Assembly (NCBI GenBank): GCA_900545445.1
Contig: UQZH01000056.1
Span: forward strand, 1-11,029
Direction of reading: 5' to 3'
Source: an uncultured Collinsella sp.
GTDB lineage: Bacteria > Actinomycetota > Coriobacteriia > Coriobacteriales > Coriobacteriaceae
DNA length: 11,029 bases
This document shows positions 1 to 5,498 of this stretch, in pieces. The position numbers were made by a program, and so were the translations under genes. Under the pieces are notes generated by a model. That model ran no database searches. It was not told the origin of the DNA and saw only the letters and a program-made list of their open reading frames with translations. Within the stretch, counting starts at the first letter, position 1; each line of letters begins with the position of its first letter.

Positions 1-1539
1 TGACAGGCCATTGCGGACCTTGGCGCTAAACATGCCGGTTTCGGCACACGCAATCTCGCAAGCCTGGAAGAACGAGCAACGGTTGTCGCGCGCCAGCTGC
101 TCGATTTTTTGGATCGAGGTGGAGCCGATGCCACGGCGCGGTGTGTTGATGACGCGCTTGACGCTCATCTCGTCGGCCGGGTTCACGATCATCTTAAGGT
201 AGGCCATGACATCACGGATCTCGGCACGGTCGAAGAATCGCGTGCCGCCCACGATCTTGTAGGGCACGCCCGCGCGCAGGAACATATCTTCGAGGATACG
301 CGACTGGGCGTTGGTGCGATAGAACACGGCAATGTCGTCGTAGCTCGTGCCTTTGGCATGCAGCTTCTCGATCTCGCCGGCAATCCAGCGGCCCTCGTCG
401 CGCTCGTCGCTCGCCTGGAAGGCCTGGATCTTCTCGCCATCGCCCTCGGCCGTAAACAGGCGCTTGTCCTTGCGCTGCGAGTTGTGGCGTACCACGGCGT
501 TGGCGGCGTTCAGGATATGACCCGTGGAACGATAGTTCTGCTCCAGCTTGACGGTCTTGCAGTTTTTAAAATCCTTCTCAAAGTCCAGGATATTGGTGAT
601 GTCGGCGCCACGCCAGCTGTAAATGGACTGGTCATCGTCGCCCACGACCATGAGGTTTTGGTACTTGGCGGCCAGCAGGTTGGCGATTTCGTACTGGACG
701 TGGTTGGTGTCCTGATACTCGTCAACGCTAATGTAGCGGAAGCGCTCTTGGTACTTATCGAGCACCTCGGGGCGGGTGCGCAGCAGCTCAAGCGCGCGCA
801 CGAGCAGGTCGTCGAAGTCCATCGCATTGGCGGCGCGCAAGCGACGCTCCAGCTCCAAGTAGACCTGTGCGGCCTTTTTATCGTTGGGGCTATCGGCGCT
901 CTTGAGCATGTCCTCGGGGCCGATCATGGCGTTTTTGGCCGAGCTGATCTTGCTGCGGATCATGTTGATGGGGAACTGCTTTTGCTCGATGCCGAGTGCC
1001 TGCATAATGTCGCGCACCATGCGCTTTGAGTCATCGTCGTCGTAGATGGTGAACTGACCGGTGTAGCCCAGCAGGTCGGCGTCCTCGCGCAGCATGCGCA
1101 CGCACATGGCATGGAAGGTGCACACCCACATACCGCGGGTGCCGCTGGGGATGAGCGCTGCCAGACGCTCGCGCATCTCAGCCGCGGCCTTGTTGGTAAA
1201 CGTGATGGCAAGAACCTGCCAAGGCTTAACGCCCAGATCGCCGAGCATATGTGCGATGCGGAAGGTCAAGACGCGGGTCTTGCCCGAGCCGGCGCCGGCG
1301 AGTACCAGCAACGGGCCCTCGGTGGTCAGAACCGCCTCGCGCTGGGCGGGATTAAGGCTGTCGATGTCGACGAGCGGCTTGGTGGGTTTGGGTGCCGGCG
1401 CGGGAGCGTCGTAGATGTCGAGCGGAACGAGTTCGGGCTCCGGCGCTGCAGGGGCGGTGTATGCATCGAGCGGCACGGGTTCCGGCGCGGGCGGCACGGG
1501 TACCGCGGCGTTCTTTTCCCAGGGCAAGGGCTGGGTCAT
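1..1539 (-). CDS. pcrA: ATP-dependent DNA helicase PcrA/UvrD (superfamily 1A), C-terminus cut off by the window edge
   Basis: The helicase translocates 3' to 5' on single-stranded DNA and acts in nucleotide excision repair, replication restart and removal of RecA filaments. The reading frame is open from an ATG at 1539 to the left edge (513 codons, no stop). GAGGAG at 1546-1551, six bases upstream, supports this start. Motifs seen in order: Q motif LNPAQREAV (62-70), Walker A GAGSGKT (82-88), motif Ia TFTNKAAAEM (113-122), Walker B VDEYQDTN (272-279), motif III VVGDDDQSIYSWRGA (298-312), motif IV LEQNYRS (332-338). Family members run to about 720-800 residues, so the rest of domain 2A/2B and the C-terminal tail lie outside. 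Residues 1-56 are a Pro/Ala/Glu-rich extension, likely disordered, absent from E. coli UvrD and holding two near-copies of VPLDxYxAP. PcrA is the likely name because the lineage is Gram-positive; UvrD is an equivalent label. Confidence 0.96.
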   Translation of the reverse strand, partial: MTQPLPWEKNAAVPVPPAPEPVPLDAYTAPAAPEPELVPLDIYDAPAPAPKPTKPLVDIDSLNPAQREAVLTTEGPLLVLAGAGSGKTRVLTFRIAHMLGDLGVKPWQVLAITFTNKAAAEMRERLAALIPSGTRGMWVCTFHAMCVRMLREDADLLGYTGQFTIYDDDDSKRMVRDIMQALGIEQKQFPINMIRSKISSAKNAMIGPEDMLKSADSPNDKKAAQVYLELERRLRAANAMDFDDLLVRALELLRTRPEVLDKYQERFRYISVDEYQDTNHVQYEIANLLAAKYQNLMVVGDDDQSIYSWRGADITNILDFEKDFKNCKTVKLEQNYRSTGHILNAANAVVRHNSQRKDKRLFTAEGDGEKIQAFQASDERDEGRWIAGEIEKLHAKGTSYDDIAVFYRTNAQSRILEDMFLRAGVPYKIVGGTRFFDRAEIRDVMAYLKMIVNPADEMSVKRVINTPRRGIGSTSIQKIEQLARDNRCSFFQACEIACAETGMFSAKVRNGLS

Positions 1540-1600
1540 GGGCGACTCCTCATCTGACGGACGGCGCGCCTGCGGGCGGCGCCATAGTTTGAGCCGTACC

Positions 1601-1631
1601 AGTATACCGAGCCGCGCGGACACCGACGCAA
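1601..1631 (-). promoter_or_regulatory. Candidate promoter of pcrA
   Basis: On the minus strand TATACT (1601-1606) is a good -10 hexamer. TTGCGT (1626-1631) could be the -35 box, but the 19-bp spacer is long. It would place transcription start about 55 bases upstream of the pcrA ATG. This is pattern matching only. Confidence 0.4.
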
Positions 1632-1684
1632 ATCACACCACGACTCCGTGCGCCACCGTCAGGCCCGCCCCAGCGGATTTGGAG

Positions 1685-1739
1685 CAATGGGGTCAGGTTG
1701 GTCTGCACCATGTTGCTGCAAAGTAACCTGTCCCCATTG
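1685..1739. repeat. REP-like inverted repeat with GGGGAC/GTCCCC arms
   Basis: The arm CAATGGGGTCAGGTT (1685-1699) faces AACCTGTCCCCATTG (1725-1739). Fourteen of fifteen positions are complementary, with one mismatch. The 25-base centre carries TGCA twice. It lies upstream of the pcrA promoter and downstream of uppP, and is not followed by a T-run, so it does not look like an ordinary terminator. The 9-mer TGGGGACAG in one arm recurs near 10935, suggesting a dispersed family. Inside 1540-1882, the longest gene-free stretch of the window, this element, the next one and the pcrA promoter are all I can see. Confidence 0.7.
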
Positions 1740-1768
1740 AGCCACCGATGTCATGGCAACGGTAGCGA

Positions 1769-1867
1769 GCGGCGGCCGGGGCGAACAAATTGGCATGAAA
1801 GGGGGCGGCATAGACCTTCTGGTCATGCCGCCCCCTTTGAATGACAAGTTGTCGCCCCGGCCGCCGC
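1769..1867. repeat. Nested palindrome: 18-bp hairpin inside 16-bp perfect outer inverted repeats
   Basis: Inner hairpin: 1798-1811 pairs with 1825-1838 without mismatch, A1812 is bulged, 1813-1816 pairs with 1821-1824, and TTCT (1817-1820) is the loop. Outer arms: GCGGCGGCCGGGGCGA (1769-1784) is the exact reverse complement of 1852-1867. The right outer arm ends 15 bp from the uppP stop codon. The inner hairpin could end uppP transcription, but only TTT follows it on either strand. The two-layer symmetry also fits a small non-autonomous mobile element with terminal inverted repeats; I cannot tell these apart from one copy. Confidence 0.65.
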
Positions 1868-1882
1868 GCAGCGTCGACTAAG

Positions 1883-2857
1883 TTAGAGGCCGAGTATCGG
1901 CTCCAGGACAAAGAAGTACGCGAGCACCACGATGCCCAGAATGATGCGGTAGACGCCAAAGCACTTGAAGTCGTGACGACGAACGAAGCCCATAAGCCAC
2001 TTGATGGCAATGAGCGACACCACAAAGGCGACGACGCAGCCCACGCCCAAGATGGCGATCTCGTTGGTGCCGAAAGTACCGCCCTTAATAAAGTACTTGA
2101 CCAGCTTGAGCGCACTTGCGCCAAACATAACGGGAATAGCCAGGAAGAACGTGAACTTAGACGCCACCGAGCGCGTGCAACCCAGCAGCAGGCCGCCGAT
2201 GATGGTGGAACCGGAGCGCGACGTGCCCGGCACCAGCGAGAGCACCTGGAAGCAACCGATGCCCAGCGCGGTCTTCCAACTCAGGTCCTCGAGCGTAGTG
2301 ATGGAGCCAAAGTCCAGGTTATCATCATCGTCTGCGGCGGCAGTCGCAGCGGGCGCGGCAAAATGCGCACCAGCGGGGCGTCCGCCCGTCACCACGGCAC
2401 GCGAACCAAACGAACCGGCAAGAGCGGCCTGGTCGCGCTTGTTCGCGCGCCAGTTCTCAATCACGATAAACAGCACACCGTACACAATGAGCGCCAGCGC
2501 CACGACGGGAGCATTATAGAAATGCTCCTCCATCCAGTCGTTAAGCGGCAGACCGATCGCCGCGGCGGGAATGCAGCCGAGCACAATCTTGCCCCACAAC
2601 ACCCAGGTGTCGCGACGGCCCTCCTTGCCCTTGCTGGGAGAAAACGGGTTAAGGTCGTAGAAGAACAGGACGCAGACGGCCAAAATGGCGCCAAGCTGAA
2701 TCACGACCAGGAACATATTCCAGAACGTCTCGCTCACGTTCATCTTGACGAACTCGTCCACCAAGATCATGTGACCGGTCGACGAAACAGGCAGCCATTC
2801 GGTGATGCCCTCGACCAGGCCCATGAAGGCAGATTTTAGAAGCTCGATGATATCCAA
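1883..2857 (-). CDS. uppP: Undecaprenyl-diphosphatase UppP (BacA family)
   Basis: This integral membrane enzyme removes a phosphate from undecaprenyl pyrophosphate so that the lipid carrier can be reused in peptidoglycan synthesis; extra copies give bacitracin resistance. Motif 1 EGITEWLPVSSTGH is at residues 16-29 with catalytic Glu16 and Glu20, and motif 2 PGTSRSGST at 210-218 with Arg214. Hydrophobic segments lie at about 48-66, 92-103, 117-134, 236-250, 267-287 and 303-318. I chose the TTG at 2857 because the typical family start (MDIIELLKSAF) begins there and a GAGGGGG site sits just upstream; the frame stays open further upstream but runs through the intergenic region. At 324 residues it is about 50 longer than E. 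coli UppP (273), owing to a hydrophilic Ala/Asp-rich insertion at about 138-188. It is transcribed away from the stress protein gene. Confidence 0.95.
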   Translation of the reverse strand: MDIIELLKSAFMGLVEGITEWLPVSSTGHMILVDEFVKMNVSETFWNMFLVVIQLGAILAVCVLFFYDLNPFSPSKGKEGRRDTWVLWGKIVLGCIPAAAIGLPLNDWMEEHFYNAPVVALALIVYGVLFIVIENWRANKRDQAALAGSFGSRAVVTGGRPAGAHFAAPAATAAADDDDNLDFGSITTLEDLSWKTALGIGCFQVLSLVPGTSRSGSTIIGGLLLGCTRSVASKFTFFLAIPVMFGASALKLVKYFIKGGTFGTNEIAILGVGCVVAFVVSLIAIKWLMGFVRRHDFKCFGVYRIILGIVVLAYFFVLEPILGL

Positions 2858-2994
2858 AGGGACCCCCTCGTTAGACACCCGCCGATATTGTTCCGCGGAC
2901 GGTGCGGGCGATGTCCCATTATCAACCGTTGGCGGTGCGACCGCGCCTACCCTTACCAAAAAACTCGCCCGTTCACAGAATTGCGAGCGGTCAA

Positions 2995-3015
2995 ACCCAA
3001 ATCCTTGGGTATAAC
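2995..3015 (+). promoter_or_regulatory. Possible usp promoter region with short inverted repeat
   Basis: TATAAC (3010-3015) resembles a -10 box about 90 bases before the stress protein ATG, and ACCCAA (2995-3000) with TTGGGT (3005-3010) forms a 6-bp inverted repeat abutting it. No convincing -35 hexamer lies at the right distance, so the call is weak. It is in the 247-bp divergent region between uppP and usp, where I see nothing else clear. Confidence 0.25.
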
Positions 3016-3104
3016 TGCAACAAGATAAAGTGTCCGGCGGCCACGCATCCGCGCCCGCCCGATGCACGAGCCCCACGCCCGTGCGATAGACCAAGGAGGA
3101 AACC

Positions 3105-3542
3105 ATGAACGAGGGCTACACCAAGGTATTTGTTTCACTCGACGGTACTGAGCAGCAGGATTTTGTGCTCGCACGCGCCATCAAGGTCGCCGCGAACAAC
3201 GGCGCCAAGCTAATCATCGGCCACGTTATCGATTCCACGGCACTCGAGAGCGCTGGCTCCTATCCGGTCGATCTGGTCAACGGCCTAGAGGAGGCATTTA
3301 AGAACTCCATCGCCAAGCAGCTCGAAGAGGCCAAGGCCAATCCCGACATTCCCGAGGTCGAGGTCATGATTCGCGCCGGCCGTATTCGCGAGACGCTCAA
3401 AGACGAGATGCTCGACGTGGTCAAGCCCGACCTGGTGCTCTGCGGCGCTCGCGGCCTGTCCTCGATCAAGTATGCACTCCTGGGTTCGATTTCGACGTTC
3501 CTGCTACGCAACACCGACTGCGACATCTTGGTCGTGAAATAG
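3105..3542 (+). CDS. Universal stress protein (UspA family), ATP-binding type
   Basis: A 145-residue single-domain Usp protein, the usual family length. The ATP-binding signature G-2x-G-9x-G-S is complete: Gly114, Gly117, then Gly127-Ser128 (GARGLSS...LLGSIST). The N-terminal strand KVFVSLDGTEQQ and the C-terminal strand DILVVK match the Rossmann-like fold. Proteins of this type are soluble, dimerise and bind ATP; they accumulate under starvation or other stress, and the exact role is usually unknown. The start is firm: AAGGAGGA (3093-3100) precedes the ATG. It is monocistronic, divergent from uppP and followed by its own terminator structures. Confidence 0.95.
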   Translation: MNEGYTKVFVSLDGTEQQDFVLARAIKVAANNGAKLIIGHVIDSTALESAGSYPVDLVNGLEEAFKNSIAKQLEEAKANPDIPEVEVMIRAGRIRETLKDEMLDVVKPDLVLCGARGLSSIKYALLGSISTFLLRNTDCDILVVK

Positions 3543-3555
3543 GTTCCTTCCCGCC

Positions 3556-3646
3556 GGCGTAAGGCCCGCGGGGTTATCACGCCGACGTCCTCGCCGCTTC
3601 GCGGCTGCGGGATGTCGGCTTTGATAACCCCTTCCGGCCTTGCGCC
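3556..3646. repeat. Imperfect palindrome of 91 nt downstream of usp
   Basis: Nested pairings share one axis: 3556-3566 with 3636-3646 (one G-T), GGGGTTATCA 3570-3579 with 3622-3631, GCCGAC 3581-3586 with 3614-3619, and GCCGC 3593-3597 with GCGGC 3601-3605 around a TTC loop. A T-run does not follow directly, and a conventional terminator lies 40 bases on, so this is probably either a dispersed repeat or a structured mRNA 3' end that protects the usp transcript. It starts 14 bases after the usp stop codon. Confidence 0.65.
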
Positions 3647-3688
3647 TTCGTCACCGTACTTCAGTGAGTTATCTGAATAGAGGAATGG

Positions 3689-3737
3689 CGTGCCGCCCCG
3701 TTTGGGACGGCACGTTTTGTTTGGGCGGCACGTTTTT
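3689..3737 (+). terminator. Rho-independent terminator of usp with two alternative 3' arms
   Basis: The 5' arm CGTGCCGCCC (3689-3698) can pair with CGGCACG at 3708-3714 (plus GGG 3704-3706, one mismatch between), followed by TTTT at 3715-3718, or without mismatch with GGGCGGCACG (3723-3732), followed by TTTTT at 3733-3737. The 3' arm and T-run are thus present twice in tandem. The structure ends just before the hipA stop codon. On the minus strand no T-run follows, so it is mainly a plus-strand terminator. Confidence 0.8.
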
Positions 3738-3738
3738 G

Positions 3739-5031
3739 TTATAAGGCGATCCTGCTTAAACGAGCTTGCACTTCTGGAATGATCTTCTCGAACATTACCT
3801 CCGCCTCGGGAAAACCCTCTTCTTTGAGACCGCGCGCCGCGTCTCTTAGCGCGTCTGGAACCTCATTGCAGGTATCAGCAATCATTCCGGCGACAATTCC
3901 CCCGGGCAAACCCGCCTCAATCATTTGGCTCATCACCGACCCACGCGTTACGTCGTCAATCTTGCGGCTCCCACCAAACGAGACGCCCATCTCACGAACG
4001 AGACTGGGGTAAACCGTTGTGGACAGCACGTCATAGAGCGGCGCCAACCTCACCTGCTTCCAACTTTCGTCCCATACGAGCGACCAGTTCTTTAGATGGT
4101 TATCACAGTTACCTACGGCATAGTCGAACAGCTGGTTATAGCCGACAAGGAACCTGTCCTCCATTTGATTCGTCGACGCCCTTCGCACCGCATCGACGAT
4201 AAGCCCCAGGTAATTGACGCCCGTCGGCTCATATTTAAGCTCACGCGAGATGCCCTTGGCCTGACAAACATCTTCCTGGTGCAAACGGTATGGAATTGGC
4301 AATCCGTCAACCGAGCGTCCGGTATCAGGCGTTACTCGGTCAAATCGTTTCACGGCGATAATTGGCTCGGCATCCTCAACTCGGATAAGAAAGCACTCTT
4401 CGGCCGATAGGTCCATCAGAGAGGCGGCTCTCACGCACATCGCTTCGCACACTGTCTCGCCCGGGAACGTTTTCGACCCTGCCTTGAGAATGTGTGTGGA
4501 TGGGGCCGCTCCATGAGGCAGGTACCATCCACCACATGGGTCATCACCCGTATGGTAGAGACCGACCTTCGCCTGAGCACCTGCAAGGGAGATTCGACTC
4601 TCTAGCGTTAAATCAAAAGCAATCTCCGCCGGTGCGTATGCCAGTCCGCTTAGCTGTTCCGCATCTATCTCTTCATAGCCCATTTCGAGACCGTCGGCCG
4701 AAGGCTCTCGCGTCAAAACCAGAGCGCCGACAGGTTCGTCGCGGACCAAATCGAGCACCTTAAAGTAATCTCCGCGTTCCGCTCGCGCCCTTTTCTCAAG
4801 GTCCCTGTTGAGCTGCCCCTCCGGAATGATGCCGGAGAAAAAGGAACCCGTTGCGTCCGGACTAAATGTCTCGGCCGACAACGGCAGCGAGATCGAAATC
4901 GGCGCCGCATCACCGCTCTCGAGATATTTGGGGCTATAGGTGAATATCGGAAACCCCGCATTTTCCTCCAATATGCCAACCGGCTGGTAAGACCCATTAA
5001 ACTCACGGTGAACGAACAGCGTGCCATCCAT
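3739..5031 (-). CDS. hipA: HipA-type serine/threonine kinase toxin of a type II toxin-antitoxin system
   Basis: HipA kinases inactivate a translation factor (glutamyl-tRNA synthetase GltX in E. coli) by phosphorylation, cause growth arrest and persistence, and are held in check by HipB. The 430-residue length matches E. coli HipA (440). All active-site motifs are present: RISLAGAQAK (146-155) containing Ser148, equivalent to the autophosphorylated Ser150; THILK (179-183) with the ATP-binding lysine; KRFDR (228-232); the catalytic loop GNCDNHLKN (307-315) with Asp310 and Asn315; and APLYDVLST (330-338) with the metal-binding Asp334. It should therefore be an active kinase. Its ATG overlaps the hipB stop codon by one base (TAATG), implying translational coupling. 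The target cannot be read from sequence. G+C content looks lower than in neighbouring genes, which fits horizontal acquisition of the pair. Confidence 0.95.
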   Translation of the reverse strand: MDGTLFVHREFNGSYQPVGILEENAGFPIFTYSPKYLESGDAAPISISLPLSAETFSPDATGSFFSGIIPEGQLNRDLEKRARAERGDYFKVLDLVRDEPVGALVLTREPSADGLEMGYEEIDAEQLSGLAYAPAEIAFDLTLESRISLAGAQAKVGLYHTGDDPCGGWYLPHGAAPSTHILKAGSKTFPGETVCEAMCVRAASLMDLSAEECFLIRVEDAEPIIAVKRFDRVTPDTGRSVDGLPIPYRLHQEDVCQAKGISRELKYEPTGVNYLGLIVDAVRRASTNQMEDRFLVGYNQLFDYAVGNCDNHLKNWSLVWDESWKQVRLAPLYDVLSTTVYPSLVREMGVSFGGSRKIDDVTRGSVMSQMIEAGLPGGIVAGMIADTCNEVPDALRDAARGLKEEGFPEAEVMFEKIIPEVQARLSRIAL

Positions 5032-5321
5032 TACTTCCCCCTCACCTTCAGAATAAAATCAACATCCACGATGGAGGCGTAATCGAAAATGACACCAATT
5101 TCGACCGTTGTCCGCCCCCGTTCGATATCACCAATCACACGAAGGCTGCGACCCGTCATAGTCGCGACGTCACGTTGAGTCAAGCCGAGTTCACGCCTTC
5201 TGAGCCTAAGGGCCTTCCCCATCTCGGCGGGATCGAAAACCGTGCGCTCCGAGAAAGCGACTTCCGACGGTTTGAGCTTGATGCGCCCATCCAGCTTTTT
5301 AATCGTTGTCACCGTTCTCAT
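5031..5321 (-). CDS. hipB: HipB-type antitoxin, XRE-family helix-turn-helix repressor
   Basis: Partner and repressor of HipA: it neutralises the kinase in a complex and binds operators upstream of its own gene. The 96-residue product has an N-terminal tail of about 30 residues (IKKLDGRIKLKPSEV...) that E. coli HipB (88 residues) lacks, then an HTH_3 domain from about residue 34: MGKALRLRRRELGLTQRDVATMTG with recognition-helix region SLRVIGDIERGR, and a C-terminal strand FILKVRGK. I placed the start at ATG 5321 because GGAGG (5326-5330) lies four bases upstream; the in-frame ATG 20 codons earlier would lie beyond operator O1. It is the first gene of the hipBA operon. Confidence 0.9.
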   Translation of the reverse strand: MRTVTTIKKLDGRIKLKPSEVAFSERTVFDPAEMGKALRLRRRELGLTQRDVATMTGRSLRVIGDIERGRTTVEIGVIFDYASIVDVDFILKVRGK

Positions 5322-5330
5322 GACGCCTCC

Positions 5331-5355
5331 AGCTATATTCCTGTCCGTGAACTTA
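5331..5355. promoter_or_regulatory. hipBA operator O1
   Basis: A 25-bp site with a palindromic core TTCCTGTCCGTGAA (5338-5351) flanked by AGCTATA. It matches O3, read in the opposite orientation, at 20 of 25 positions. It lies between the -10 box and the hipB ribosome binding site, so bound repressor would cover the transcription start. Spacing and symmetry follow the TTCC-N6-GGAA pattern of O3. The assignment to HipB is inferred from position; E. coli HipB also binds several upstream palindromes. Confidence 0.75.
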
Positions 5356-5360
5356 GTATA
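5355..5360 (-). promoter_or_regulatory. hipBA promoter, -10 box
   Basis: TATACT on the minus strand sits exactly between operators O1 and O2, 34 bases upstream of the hipB ATG. The matching -35 position falls inside O2 and is a poor hexamer (around ACATGA). A promoter bracketed by operators is what autorepression requires. Confidence 0.55.
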
Positions 5361-5372
5361 AAACTGTAGCAC

Positions 5373-5397
5373 TATGTTCATGTACGGGAATATAGTG
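5373..5397. promoter_or_regulatory. hipBA operator O2
   Basis: Core TTCATGTACGGGAA (5377-5390), orientation opposite to O1. On the minus strand it matches O1 at 19 of 25 positions and O3 at 18 of 25. It overlaps the expected -35 region of the hipBA promoter. Its core centre is exactly 39 bp from those of O1 and O3. Confidence 0.75.
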
Positions 5398-5411
5398 TTG
5401 ACTACATTAGC

Positions 5412-5436
5412 AATGTTCCCGTTCAGGAATATAGCT
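5412..5436. promoter_or_regulatory. hipBA operator O3
   Basis: Core TTCCCGTTCAGGAA (5416-5429) is the best palindrome of the three (TTCC-N6-GGAA), flanked by TATAGCT, the complement of the O1 flank. It is a direct repeat of O2 at 39 bp. CCGTTCAGGA within it (5419-5428) is also exactly complementary to TCCTGAACGG at 5471-5480, which may be a degenerate fourth half-site or one arm of a hairpin at the 3' end of the kinase transcript. Confidence 0.7.
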
Positions 5437-5498
5437 GCTGAAAAGCCTGATTTCTTCTTACATGGGAAGATCCTGAACGGCTACGCCATACGGGCTGA

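Noticed and set aside
109..1029. Long plus-strand open frame of 306 codons opposite pcrA
   Set aside because: It is antisense to conserved PcrA motifs and has no recognisable domain; long antisense frames are usual in GC-rich genes.
1841..2839. Plus-strand open frame of 332 codons opposite uppP
   Set aside because: Low-complexity His/Arg/Gln-rich product, mirror of the membrane protein codons; the minus strand carries clear UppP motifs.
2858..3106. Upstream extension of uppP to an ATG giving 407 residues
   Set aside because: The added 83 residues cross the divergent intergenic region and the usp ribosome binding site, show no conserved features, and the TTG at 2857 has a good Shine-Dalgarno site and the family's normal N-terminus.
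5322..5381. Longer hipB starting at the ATG at 5381
   Set aside because: It would translate through operator O1 and the -10 box; ATG 5321 has GGAGG just upstream.
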